Source of the DNA: JALZUV01 sp964654855
GTDB lineage: Bacteria > Pseudomonadota > Alphaproteobacteria > Rickettsiales > JALZUV01
NCBI GenBank assembly: GCA_964654855.1
Contig: CAZZJS010000002.1
Span: 186,001 to 250,000, forward strand
DNA: 64,000 bases
Reading direction: 5' to 3'
Shown: piece after piece, positions 17,350 through 25,622 of the stretch
Layout of the letters: each line of letters starts with the position of its first letter
Position numbering within the stretch: the first letter of the stretch is position 1
Program-made: the position numbers and the translations under genes
Notes under the pieces: generated by a model
Database searches by the model: none
Told to the model about the DNA's origin: nothing
Seen by the model: the letters and a program-made list of their open reading frames with translations, nothing else

Positions 17350-19179
17350 TTAAGCCGTCTCTTGCAGCTCTAGCCACGCAGTTTCTGCCTGTTCTACTTC
17401 TGCTTGAACGGTAGCGTATTTCTCTAACAAATCAGACATGATTTTTTGATTATTGACCGCTTTAGGGGCGGCCATTTCAGCTTCTAGAGTCGCTTTCTCC
17501 TTTGACCATTTCTCTAGCGTTTCTTCTGCTTGTTTAAGGACATTATTACTACCTTTTTTGGTCTTTTTATTTTTCTTCTCTTTACGATCTTTTTTAGCAT
17601 CGGAGCGTTCTTTACGACGCTGCTCAATCACAAGCTTACGATAAGCTTCTAGATCATCCGTATAAGGGTTCACACCACCATCTTTAACGAGCAATAATTG
17701 ATCAGCAACAGCCTCCACCAAATGCGGATCGTGACTTACCAAAATCACGCAGCCTTCATACTCATTCAATGCCTGAATCAGTGCGCCACGCGCATCGATA
17801 TCCAAGTGGTTGGTCGGCTCATCAAGCAGCATAATATGCGGCGCATCATGACTCATCATGCAAAAGAGCAAACGCGCTTTTTCTCCGCCGGAAAGTTCGG
17901 CAATGCGTGTGTCCGATTTTGCTTTATCAAAACCGAACTTCCCAAGCATGGCGCGGAGCTTATGTTCAGGCGTACCTTTAATCGCATCACGGAGTGTATC
18001 ATAAGGCGTGGCGTTTAAATCTAGTTCATCAGATTGATGCTGCGCGAAATAACCAACGCGCAATTTCCCATCGCGCACCACGTTACCTTTCATCGCTTGC
18101 AGCTCGCCGTAAAGAAGTTTCACCAAGGTCGATTTACCGTTACCATTGGCACCTAGCAGAGCAACACGGTCATCGCCAGTGAAGCTTAAATTTACTTCCC
18201 GCAATACAGGATTACCCTCGCTATAGCCGATATCCACTTTATCAAGCGTGATGATAGGGCCACTCGTTTCTTCAGGTTGCGGGAATTTAAAGGCCGTTGC
18301 GCGCTCAGAGATAAGAGCATCCACCATATCCATTTTCTCAATGGATTTTAAACGGCTCTGCGCCTGTTTCGCTTTACTGGCTTTAGCCCCAAAACGACTA
18401 ACAAAATCCATCATACGTTTTTTATGTGCTTGTTGCTTTTCGAAAAGCGCCTGATGGCTCATCATTTTTTGCGCGTAACGGGTTTCGAATTGATCGTAAT
18501 TACCCGTATACATGGTGATTTTTAATTGATCCAAATGCGCGATATGGGTGACGACTTTATTCAAGGTTTCACGATCATGACTGATGATCATAAACGTGCC
18601 CTCATATTGCATCAGGTAATTTTCTAGCCAAATAATCGCCTCAAAATCCAAGTGGTTGGTCGGCTCATCTAACAGTAATAATTCTGGTTTCTGGAAAAGC
18701 GCCGCCGCCAGCGCCACACGCATACGCCAACCACCCGAGAAGTCACTAATTGGACGCGCTTGCTCTTCCATATCAAACCCAAGACCGGATAGGATAATCG
18801 AAGCTTTTGATGGCGCCTCATAGGCATCAATATCCGCAAGGCGAGTGTAGATATAACCAATACGATCTGGATCTTCTGCGGTTTCCGCTTCCTCTAGAAG
18901 TTCCGTACGCTCCGTATCGGCGGCGAGTACGATATCTAGTAAGCTCGTATCATCATCCGGCAAATCTTGACGCACCATGCCCATTTGCGCGCCTGGCACG
19001 AGGGTGATATCGCCTTCATCCAGCTCTAGCTCTTCTGCGATCAGTTTAAACAGCGTCGATTTACCCGTTCCGTTCGGGCCAATCAGGCCAACATGATACC
19101 CTTTCGGGATAGAGAGCGACGCTTTATCAAACAAGGTTCGTCCCGCAATACGGTAGGTAATATCTTTAATCTCAAGCAT
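17350..19179 (-). CDS. ABC-F family ATP-binding protein
   Basis: Soluble tandem ATPase of the ABC-F family, members of which act on ribosomes rather than transport. The two nucleotide-binding domains have Walker A motifs GPNGTGKST and GANGNGKST, signatures SGGWRMRVALA and SGGEKARLLF, and LLLDEPTNHLD in each. The central linker region is present (about residues 235-300) and the C-terminus is a Lys-rich stretch plus coiled coil (about 530-609), as in Uup and YheS types. I start at MLEIKDITYR (19179, 609 residues), the conserved beginning; the longer frame adds 21 unlike residues. The exact subfamily is not decided here. Confidence 0.93.
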   Translation of the reverse strand: MLEIKDITYRIAGRTLFDKASLSIPKGYHVGLIGPNGTGKSTLFKLIAEELELDEGDITLVPGAQMGMVRQDLPDDDTSLLDIVLAADTERTELLEEAETAEDPDRIGYIYTRLADIDAYEAPSKASIILSGLGFDMEEQARPISDFSGGWRMRVALAAALFQKPELLLLDEPTNHLDFEAIIWLENYLMQYEGTFMIISHDRETLNKVVTHIAHLDQLKITMYTGNYDQFETRYAQKMMSHQALFEKQQAHKKRMMDFVSRFGAKASKAKQAQSRLKSIEKMDMVDALISERATAFKFPQPEETSGPIITLDKVDIGYSEGNPVLREVNLSFTGDDRVALLGANGNGKSTLVKLLYGELQAMKGNVVRDGKLRVGYFAQHQSDELDLNATPYDTLRDAIKGTPEHKLRAMLGKFGFDKAKSDTRIAELSGGEKARLLFCMMSHDAPHIMLLDEPTNHLDIDARGALIQALNEYEGCVILVSHDPHLVEAVADQLLLVKDGGVNPYTDDLEAYRKLVIEQRRKERSDAKKDRKEKKNKKTKKGSNNVLKQAEETLEKWSKEKATLEAEMAAPKAVNNQKIMSDLLEKYATVQAEVEQAETAWLELQETA

Positions 19180-19327
19180 GGTTTTAACAGTCTCATTTAG
19201 CGGATGGAGGCGTGTCTTATAGATATTTCGTCCAATTAGCAATTACCCTCATGCAGTTTGACATTTAAATCCCCTAAAAGAGTAAAACTATGGTAAATCA
19301 AGCCTCTGAGATAACTTCGGAGCCACT

Positions 19328-19564
19328 ATGAAACTAATTGCCTTAAACCTGCCGCGTGATTTTACGGAAGATCAGCTTGCCAAATTATTCAAAGAATATG
19401 GCAATATTAAAGGCTGTGACTTGGTGATGGATGCTAACACGGGTAAATCCAAAGGCTTTGGATTTGTTGAAATGGCGCTGGAACATGAAGCAAAAGAGGT
19501 GATTAAAGAACTGCATGGCAGCAAAGTGGGTAAAAATAAAATCCGCGTCAAAGCGGCGGATTAA
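19328..19564 (+). CDS. Small RRM-type RNA-binding protein
   Basis: 78 residues forming one RNA recognition motif: RNP2 as LIALNL near the N-terminus and RNP1 as KSKGFGFVEM near residues 43-52, both with the expected aromatics. Such single-domain proteins in bacteria often respond to cold; this is family knowledge, not shown here. CGGAG precedes the ATG by about six bases. A TTGACA box occurs at 19258-19263 but no good -10 box sits 17 bases on. The stop shares TTAA with the stop of the convergent GIY-YIG gene. Confidence 0.9.
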   Translation: MKLIALNLPRDFTEDQLAKLFKEYGNIKGCDLVMDANTGKSKGFGFVEMALEHEAKEVIKELHGSKVGKNKIRVKAAD

Positions 19565-20028
19565 TCCTTATTAGGAAACCATTTCGGTGAATCTTGTTTA
19601 TTAAATTTAGGCAGCTCTCCAAACATCTCTTTATATTTCGCAAAACATTCATATTCTAACTTTGCAACTTTTCCCATCACAAGTAAATCTTTTGGTTCTT
19701 TCGCTGCAACATCACATTTATAATAACCAACAGATACAAAAAGCTCTTTCAATATTTGCTTATAATTTCGATAATCATTTCTGAACCTTTGTCCTCCGCC
19801 GTGTCCCTCTTTATGACGAATCGTATTATCAAATTGCTTCAATCGCCCTTTTAGGCCTGATTGAGAGTTAGTCATTCCTACATAGACTATTTCTTCTCTA
19901 AATTTAAAATCTTGACCTGTTATATTTTCAGATGTCATAGCCAGCATATAAACCCCTGGAAGCTTACGTTTTACACCCTCAAGATCCTTTCGATCTTCCC
20001 ATCTTACCCATTTTGAGAATTTTTTCAT
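19561..20028 (-). CDS. GIY-YIG nuclease-like protein
   Basis: 155 residues. The first strand reads LPGVYML and the second EEIVYVGMT, matching the paired GIY and YIG strands. The Arg of GRLKQF and the Glu of KLEYECFAKY are in the right places for the catalytic Arg and metal-binding Glu. Family members are small single-domain nucleases with varied roles. The gene is last in the operon that starts with ispDF and follows the UPF0260 stop with no intergenic base. It looks more AT-rich than its operon mates by eye, so late acquisition is possible. Its substrate is unknown. Confidence 0.7.
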   Translation of the reverse strand: MKKFSKWVRWEDRKDLEGVKRKLPGVYMLAMTSENITGQDFKFREEIVYVGMTNSQSGLKGRLKQFDNTIRHKEGHGGGQRFRNDYRNYKQILKELFVSVGYYKCDVAAKEPKDLLVMGKVAKLEYECFAKYKEMFGELPKFNKQDSPKWFPNKD

Positions 20029-20430
20029 TTACAACTCACTTTCACTGATTAAATCGCCCTTCATGGAGGGACCAGTGCGATGAACCTCTTGCTTATCGCC
20101 ACAAATAAGATGATGCCAATCTGGTAAATCATAACCACTTGCCACTAGCTTATAGGCGCATGTATGGGGCAACCAATAAAGCTCATCTACATTCTCAGGC
20201 ATTACCTTAACGCAATTTGGAACATTCTTTTGACGGTTCTGGTAATCTTTGCATGAATGTGAATTAAGGCATAAATAGCTGCACGCTGTATTTGTGAGCG
20301 TTAATTCACCATTATCCTCATCTTCTTCAGTTACCTGACAGCATAGACCACAACCATCACACAGGCTTTCCCACTCAGCTTCTGTCATTTCAGACATGGG
20401 TCTTTTGAGAAATTCAGGCTGTGGCTTCAT
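20029..20430 (-). CDS. ycgN: UPF0260 / YcgN-like cysteine cluster protein
   Basis: 133 residues with the conserved UPF0260 pattern: an N-terminal LCDGCGLCC cluster followed by paired cysteines in CSYLCLNSHSCKDYQNR and a C-terminal WLPHTCAYKLVASG segment. The spacing suggests metal or iron-sulfur binding. The biochemical role of the family is not established. The start overlaps the upstream pncC gene by 17 bases. Confidence 0.92.
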   Translation of the reverse strand: MKPQPEFLKRPMSEMTEAEWESLCDGCGLCCQVTEEDEDNGELTLTNTACSYLCLNSHSCKDYQNRQKNVPNCVKVMPENVDELYWLPHTCAYKLVASGYDLPDWHHLICGDKQEVHRTGPSMKGDLISESEL

Positions 20431-20881
20431 GCACTGCCTTTAGGGCCGTTTCAACCGTTTGCTGACGAACCGCTGCACGATCACCCGTAAAATGCAAATA
20501 CTTCGCTAACGCCTCTTTTCCACGCTTGCAAACTGCTATACAAACCGTACCCACTGGCTTTTCATCGCTACCACCAGAAGGTCCTGCAACACCCGTAACC
20601 GCAACAGCAATATCGGCTTTGGAATGTTCTATTGCACCCATCGCCATTGCCTTTGCTACTGGCTCACTCACTGCACCATGCTCCGCAATCAAAGCGATTG
20701 GTACGCCCAACATCTCGATTTTTGCTTCATTAGAATAAGTCACGAAACCACGACCAAATACATCCGATGAACCTGCCATATCCGTGATAGCTGAAGCAAT
20801 CATTCCCCCTGTGCAAGATTCAGCCGTGGTTATCATCAAACCTTTCTCACGACAAATTTCTATTAAATCACTCAAGCCCAT
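20414..20881 (-). CDS. pncC: Nicotinamide-nucleotide amidohydrolase PncC (CinA C-terminal type)
   Basis: Deamidates nicotinamide mononucleotide in pyridine nucleotide salvage. The 155 residues form a stand-alone CinA C-terminal domain with TTAESCTGGMIASAITDMAGSS near the start, and AVTGVAGPSGGSDEKPVGTV. These are the conserved catalytic regions. The N-terminal CinA domain is absent, as usual in proteobacterial PncC. The start overlaps the upstream pgpA by 10 bases. The order ispDF-pgpA-pncC recurs in alphaproteobacteria. Confidence 0.95.
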   Translation of the reverse strand: MGLSDLIEICREKGLMITTAESCTGGMIASAITDMAGSSDVFGRGFVTYSNEAKIEMLGVPIALIAEHGAVSEPVAKAMAMGAIEHSKADIAVAVTGVAGPSGGSDEKPVGTVCIAVCKRGKEALAKYLHFTGDRAAVRQQTVETALKAVHEATA

Positions 20882-21366
20882 AATGCAGGCCCAATAAGAA
20901 TGATCGTGCTAACGTAAAATGCAACAATAGCAAACGCAGCAGCTAATATATCATCTAACATGATACCAAGCCCACCTTTCACTTTTCGATCCACCCATGA
21001 AATAGGCCATGGCTTCCAAATATCGAATAATCGAAACAGCAAAAAAACAATGATTAATATATTGATGTTAGATGTTTGACAGGCAGAAATAACAAGCCAC
21101 ATACCTACCACTTCATCAATCACAACTTCTTTAGGGTCTTCTCGTCCTATTTTTTTGACATATTCAGCAGACACCCACCACCCAATGAAAAAGAGAACAA
21201 AAGAAGCATAAAACAAATTCCATTCGCCATAAGCTTCACGAATCACCCAGGCAAATGGTAGTGCCGCGAGCGTACCGAATGTCCCCGGCGCTTTGGGTGC
21301 TAAACCACTATGGAACCAAGTAGCAAGCCAGTAAGTAGGATGCCAAAGTGGGTACGGATGCTTCAT
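20872..21366 (-). CDS. pgpA: Phosphatidylglycerophosphatase A, second tandem copy
   Basis: Membrane phosphatase converting phosphatidylglycerol phosphate to phosphatidylglycerol. The 164 residues contain SGLAPKAPGTFGTLAALPFA at the N-terminus, EVVIDEVVGMW in the middle and GLGIMLDDILAAAFA near the C-terminus, the conserved acidic motifs of PgpA, with about four membrane helices. It starts one base into the stop of an upstream paralogue. Of the two copies it is the closer to the classical PgpA because it keeps the full APGTFGT motif. Confidence 0.93.
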   Translation of the reverse strand: MKHPYPLWHPTYWLATWFHSGLAPKAPGTFGTLAALPFAWVIREAYGEWNLFYASFVLFFIGWWVSAEYVKKIGREDPKEVVIDEVVGMWLVISACQTSNINILIIVFLLFRLFDIWKPWPISWVDRKVKGGLGIMLDDILAAAFAIVAFYVSTIILIGPALWA

Positions 21367-21851
21367 TAGGTGAGCAACTTCACGTAAAAGAAGAGTGCTA
21401 TCACCGATGCACCAAAGGCGTAAAAGCCGGTTATCACATCATCCAGCATGATACCAAAACTACCTTCTGCATATTCATCAATGCTTCCCGCTGGCCATGG
21501 CTTCGTAAAATCTAAAATGACATAGGCCATGAAAACCAGAAAACATTCACCGAAATTGAGCGAATAATTAAAAAAGAGCATCAATAATAACGTAACCCAA
21601 ATGCCGACAATTTCATCAATCACTACTTCGTCAGGTCCACCAGCAGATTTAGTGTAAACCGCGGCTGAAATAAACCCGAGAATGAGCGCTGCAATCGTTG
21701 CAAATAATAGAATGTAGAAACCGAAATAAGCGTTTATCACCAAGCCGCCAATCAAACCAATAAGTGTGGCAATTACAGGACCTAAATGCTGAATTTTGCC
21801 AATGAAAAATAAATTCGCAATTAACGCCAACGGGTTGAGATTCGACATCAT
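21366..21851 (-). CDS. PgpA-like phosphatase, first tandem copy
   Basis: 161 residues, paralogous to the next gene. EVVIDEIVGIW and GSFGIMLDDVITGFYA match the acidic motifs of PgpA. The N-terminal APGTFGT motif is replaced by a degenerate segment (FFIGKIQHLGPVIATLIGL), so activity is less certain. There are several membrane helices. The start overlaps the ispDF stop by four bases (ATGA). It is either a second phosphatase with altered specificity or a non-catalytic partner of its neighbour. Confidence 0.88.
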   Translation of the reverse strand: MMSNLNPLALIANLFFIGKIQHLGPVIATLIGLIGGLVINAYFGFYILLFATIAALILGFISAAVYTKSAGGPDEVVIDEIVGIWVTLLLMLFFNYSLNFGECFLVFMAYVILDFTKPWPAGSIDEYAEGSFGIMLDDVITGFYAFGASVIALFFYVKLLT

Positions 21852-22966
21852 AATATTACCGTTGCTGTGGCTTGCGCCGCCAGCCCTTCTTTACGACCAA
21901 TAAAACCTAAATGGTCAGTTGTTGTCGCCTTTACACTAACAGAAGTTACATCAATTTCACAGATTTTCGCCACTTGCGCGCGCATAATCTCACGATGCGG
22001 TGCCAGTTTTGGCATTTGTGCAATAAGAGTGATATCGCAATGGCTTAAGCGCCCGCCCGCTTGCTTCATCAAACGAATTGCTTCTTTTAAGAACAACTCG
22101 CTAGCAGCGCCTTTCCACTTGGGATTATCACTGGAAAAATGATGACCAATATCGCCATTACCGATGCAACCAAGTATCGCATCGGTTAGCGCATGTAAGC
22201 CAACATCACCATCCGAATGACCTTCAATCGCCATTTCGCATTCCACTGCTACACCGCAAATCATGATGGTTTTATCGTCACCCTCATGCGGCACAAATGC
22301 ATGAACATCATAACCGTTACCCACCGCAATATGGGGCGCTGATTGCATCATTTTTAAATCCTCTTCCGTGGTGATTTTACGATTCGCAACATCGCCTTGC
22401 ACAAAGGCAACGTTAATGCCTGCGGCTTCGGCAAGCATCACATCATCCGTCACCGCCTCCGTATTTTCACGATGCAGTTTTAAGATAGTCGCATAGTCAA
22501 AAGCCTGTGGCGTTTGCGCGGCAAATAGTTCAGAGCGGTCAAGCGTATGCCCATCTTTATGCTTGATCGTATCGGCAACGGGAACCACCGGAAGCGCTGC
22601 CCTTGCATCGCTTCCCAACATACGGGTGATAAGCTCCTGACTAACCATTGGCCGAGCAGCATCATGAATTAAGACGTTATCTGCCTGCCCTACTGCCTCC
22701 AACCCATTGCGCACGGATTCTTGTCGTGTTGCACCACCTAACACTGTTTCCACTTGCGAAAACTGAGCTAAAATAGGCTGTAAATAATCCGCATGATCTA
22801 CGTGATGCACTACGATAATTCGTTCAATTTGGGGATGCTCGCTAAAGGCCTGAACGCTATATGCGATAACAGGTTTCCCATTCAACAATCGATAAGTTTT
22901 GGGGATATCACCCGCCATACGGCTGCCTGTTCCACCGGCGACAATCACTGCTACGCTTGAGTTCAT
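21848..22966 (-). CDS. ispDF: Bifunctional IspD/IspF enzyme of the MEP isoprenoid pathway
   Basis: One protein joins CDP-ME synthase (IspD, about residues 1-205) and ME-cPP synthase (IspF, about 213-372). The IspD part has VAGGTGSRMAGDIPKTY, HDAARPMV and TTEEDLKMM. The IspF part begins GNGYDVHAF and contains EGHSDGDVGLHALTDAILG with its zinc ligands, and KATTTDHLGFIGRKEG. Total length 372 is normal for the fusion, which is common in alpha- and epsilonproteobacteria. It heads the operon to the GIY-YIG gene and diverges from dusB with very little space. Confidence 0.97.
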   Translation of the reverse strand: MNSSVAVIVAGGTGSRMAGDIPKTYRLLNGKPVIAYSVQAFSEHPQIERIIVVHHVDHADYLQPILAQFSQVETVLGGATRQESVRNGLEAVGQADNVLIHDAARPMVSQELITRMLGSDARAALPVVPVADTIKHKDGHTLDRSELFAAQTPQAFDYATILKLHRENTEAVTDDVMLAEAAGINVAFVQGDVANRKITTEEDLKMMQSAPHIAVGNGYDVHAFVPHEGDDKTIMICGVAVECEMAIEGHSDGDVGLHALTDAILGCIGNGDIGHHFSSDNPKWKGAASELFLKEAIRLMKQAGGRLSHCDITLIAQMPKLAPHREIMRAQVAKICEIDVTSVSVKATTTDHLGFIGRKEGLAAQATATVIL

Positions 22967-22995
22967 GGCGCTTTTATAGTATGGAATCGGCCATT

Positions 22996-23994
22996 ATGGC
23001 AATTAACATCGGTAAAATTCAAATTGATAAGCCCGTTATGCTCGCCCCGATGACGGGCGTGTCTGATTTGCCATTCCGTAAACTCGTGCGTAAATTCGGC
23101 GTCGGTATGGTCGTATCAGAGATGATTGCCAGCCGCGCCATGATTATGCAAACCCGCAATACCATGCGAATGGCACAGCATGATGATGGCGAATCGCCTA
23201 AAGTGGTTCAACTGGCTGGCTGTGAGCCGGAAGTCATGGCCGAAGCTGCCAAACTGAATGAAGATATGGGCGCTGATGTTATTGATATCAATTTTGGCTG
23301 TCCTGTGCGCAAAGTCGTCAATGGCGATGCCGGCTCAGCACTAATGCGTAAAGAGAAGCTAGCTGGTGAAATTCTCGAAGCCACCGTGAATGCCGTGAAA
23401 ATTCCCGTCACGCTGAAAATGCGCATGGGCTGGGATCACGATACGCTCAACGCGCCACTCTTTGCGAAGATGGCCGAAGATTGCGGCATCCAAATGATTA
23501 CTGTGCATGGGCGCACACGCTGCCAAATGTATAAAGGCTCGGCCGACTGGAACTATATCAAAAACGTGAAGGAAGCGACGAAGCTTCCCGTGATCGTCAA
23601 TGGCGATATTATCGATTTTGATTCCGTTGATAACGCATTGAATGAATCCAATGCCGATGGCGTGATGATTGGCCGCGGCTGTTATGGCAGACCGTGGTTC
23701 CCGCAGCAAGTAATTGAACACCTAGATGGAAAAGAAATCACCACTCGCCCCAGCTTAGAATTTGAGCGCGATATGGTGCTAGAACATTATGACGATATGC
23801 TTACCCTTTACGGCGAAGTGAACGGTGTGCGCGTATCTCGCAAGCATATTGGTTGGTATAGTAAAGGCCTCTATGGCGGCGCAGAATTTCGCAATGCTTT
23901 CAATAAGCATAATGAATCTGCACCTGCAATTGCAGAGATTAAAGACTTTTACCAAAAGCTCATCGACTATGGTGCGGTGCGCGAAGGCTTTTAA
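22996..23994 (+). CDS. dusB: tRNA-dihydrouridine synthase B
   Basis: FMN enzyme reducing uridine in the tRNA D-loop. It has the VMLAPMTGVSDLPFRKL flavin-binding start, the catalytic Cys in DINFGCPVRKVV, VTLKMRMGW, TVHGRTRCQMYKG and the phosphate-binding GDI and GRG(C)YGRPWF motifs. I chose the ATG at 22996 (332 residues), which has GGAA nine bases upstream; an ATG at 22981 would add five residues and one at 22957 would overlap ispDF. In many alphaproteobacteria dusB precedes ntrBC, but that pair is absent here. A two-tier hairpin terminator follows. Confidence 0.95.
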   Translation: MAINIGKIQIDKPVMLAPMTGVSDLPFRKLVRKFGVGMVVSEMIASRAMIMQTRNTMRMAQHDDGESPKVVQLAGCEPEVMAEAAKLNEDMGADVIDINFGCPVRKVVNGDAGSALMRKEKLAGEILEATVNAVKIPVTLKMRMGWDHDTLNAPLFAKMAEDCGIQMITVHGRTRCQMYKGSADWNYIKNVKEATKLPVIVNGDIIDFDSVDNALNESNADGVMIGRGCYGRPWFPQQVIEHLDGKEITTRPSLEFERDMVLEHYDDMLTLYGEVNGVRVSRKHIGWYSKGLYGGAEFRNAFNKHNESAPAIAEIKDFYQKLIDYGAVREGF

Positions 23995-24062
23995 TCGTCA
24001 TCAAACTGTCATTTTACTAATAACCGCATTTTTCGTATAGTAAGCGCTAATTTTTAGCATTG

Positions 24063-24121
24063 GCTTAGACAGATTTTCTCTGTCCATATTTTATGACAGA
24101 ACACGTCTAAGCTTATTTTTT
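24063..24121 (+). terminator. Two-tier hairpin terminator after dusB
   Basis: Outer stem GCTTAGAC (24063-24070) with GTCTAAGC (24105-24112), inner stem TCTGTC (24079-24084) with GACAGA (24095-24100), then a T-rich run at 24113-24121. A smaller hairpin GCTAA-TTT-TTAGC lies just before it at 24046-24058. The T-run supports intrinsic termination of dusB; the tiered stem is larger than most terminators. Confidence 0.65.
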
Positions 24122-24139
24122 CATAATAAATCATTAAAA

Positions 24140-24778
24140 ATGAAACAATCAACGCAGTGGTTTCGCAAGACGCCACTAAAAAAACGTGCGAAGAAGCTTT
24201 CATTATTTCAAAAAATCATGAGTAATCGTGGTTTGGAAAAGTTAATGAAAGAACTTCCAAACATCCACCCAAGCCATGAACGTATGGCCGCACTTGCAAA
24301 ACAATTAAGTGTTATTTCTGAACAAGAAATATTTAGTTTGATTGGCCCTCGGCCAGAAGGCACGCCTCTGATTGGAATTGAAGTTTTATTAGCTGAAAGA
24401 TATCGGCTAATATTGAATAGATTTCAAACTGCAACGGAGTGTCCGGTGCACGACCATGGAGGGTTATCAGGCATACTTCTTTTTGGAGGGGAGGTTCTCA
24501 TACAACGATACGACGTTGTTAATAACCAACCAAGTCGAAGATTTGGGCCGGATGCGCAATTTCGTGTACCTTCATATACTCCAACAACGTTGTTAGAAGA
24601 GAGTGAAGTGCACTCTTTTCGGCCGCTGCGTAATAAAGTAGAAAGCGATGTATTTGACATTGCCATCTACTATCATGCAGACGGTTCGCCCCTTGGTGAA
24701 TTGCGGCCTTGGCGAATATGGGAGCCAGGTTCTTGCGCCAATTGCAAGAATAGAGCCTGCAACACGAAAGCAAGGTAA
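24140..24778 (+). CDS. Cupin protein, cysteine-dioxygenase-like
   Basis: 212 residues. The N-terminal 70 are basic and helical. The cupin core begins near residue 95 with CPVHDHGGLSGILLFGGEVL, where HxH in a VHDHGG context resembles the iron-binding motif of type I cysteine dioxygenases. A later His in EESEVHSFRPL is the likely third ligand. The C-terminus ends with a CANCKNRAC cysteine cluster, uncommon in the family and possibly a second metal site. A thiol or cysteine oxygenase role is inference. The gene is bounded by intrinsic terminators on both sides, so it is probably monocistronic. Confidence 0.7.
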   Translation: MKQSTQWFRKTPLKKRAKKLSLFQKIMSNRGLEKLMKELPNIHPSHERMAALAKQLSVISEQEIFSLIGPRPEGTPLIGIEVLLAERYRLILNRFQTATECPVHDHGGLSGILLFGGEVLIQRYDVVNNQPSRRFGPDAQFRVPSYTPTTLLEESEVHSFRPLRNKVESDVFDIAIYYHADGSPLGELRPWRIWEPGSCANCKNRACNTKAR

Positions 24779-24802
24779 GGATGGAAGAAGAATGTACAAA
24801 GT

Positions 24803-24839
24803 AAAAGGACATGCCAGCAGGTATGTCCTTTTCTTTTTT
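24803..24839 (+). terminator. Intrinsic terminator after the cupin gene
   Basis: AAAAGGACAT (24803-24812) pairs with ATGTCCTTTT (24823-24832) across a ten-base loop, followed by TTCTTTTTT. It ends one base before the convergent cysQ stop codon; the symmetric A and T runs may let it work on both strands. Confidence 0.9.
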
Positions 24840-25622
24840 CTACTGCATCCCACGCACGATAAACCCACCATTTAAATAATCTTTTTTACTGTAAAGAAAT
24901 GGCTTACCCTCTAGGTCGGTCATGATGCCGCCTGCGGCCTCAACAATACAATGACCAGCGGCAGTGTCCCATTCCATAGTGGGGCCGATGCGCACATAGA
25001 GATCGGCGAGGCCTTCGGCGACGAGGCCGAATTTAAGCGCACTGCCGGCACCGATATGTTCTTTCACTTTCACACCATTTTTATCAAGCCACTCAGCAAG
25101 CTTCGGCGAGCGATGCGAACGGCTGGTGACAACGCGCAAACCATCTTGCGGACGCTCGGAGGTTTGAATTTTCTGCCATTCTTGTCCCTCATCACGCTTC
25201 CACGCACCTCGCCCTGCAATCGCTTTATAAATTTTCTTCTGGGCTGGTACGCCAAGAATTCCAATGACTGGTTTACGATTCTCAATCAGCGCAATATTAA
25301 CGGTGAACTCATCTAGCCCTGCAATAAAGCTTTTCGTGCCATCTACAGGATCAACCAACCAATAAATTGCATCTTCAGCCAGAGTTGCCTGCGTGCCCTC
25401 TTCGGACACGACGGGAATATCAGGGAATAACTCTAGCAATGCCGTTTCGATTACTTGGTTGGCGGCTTTATCAGCTTTGGTGACGGGCGAATCATCCTCT
25501 TTAGATTCAACTTGTAAATCTGTTTGCCAAAAGGGGAGAATAACCTGATGCGCTTTTTCACAAATCTCAACCAACGCATCTATTTGCACCGCAATGGCTT
25601 GAGTTTGCGCAGAGAGGTTCAC
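24840..25622 (-). CDS. cysQ: CysQ-type 3'(2'),5'-bisphosphate nucleotidase
   Basis: Lithium-sensitive metal phosphatase of the inositol-monophosphatase superfamily; CysQ hydrolyses 3'-phosphoadenosine 5'-phosphate from sulfate assimilation. Of 260 residues, the metal motifs are DSPVTKADKAANQVIE with VVSEEGTQ, WLVDPVDGTKSFI and MEWDTAAGHCIVEAAGG. The specific CysQ call rests on the PVTKAD and PVDGTKSF forms; a general inositol phosphatase is the alternative. The start is a GTG overlapping the upstream stop (GTGA). Sulfate assimilation genes are not nearby. Confidence 0.9.
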   Translation of the reverse strand: MNLSAQTQAIAVQIDALVEICEKAHQVILPFWQTDLQVESKEDDSPVTKADKAANQVIETALLELFPDIPVVSEEGTQATLAEDAIYWLVDPVDGTKSFIAGLDEFTVNIALIENRKPVIGILGVPAQKKIYKAIAGRGAWKRDEGQEWQKIQTSERPQDGLRVVTSRSHRSPKLAEWLDKNGVKVKEHIGAGSALKFGLVAEGLADLYVRIGPTMEWDTAAGHCIVEAAGGIMTDLEGKPFLYSKKDYLNGGFIVRGMQ

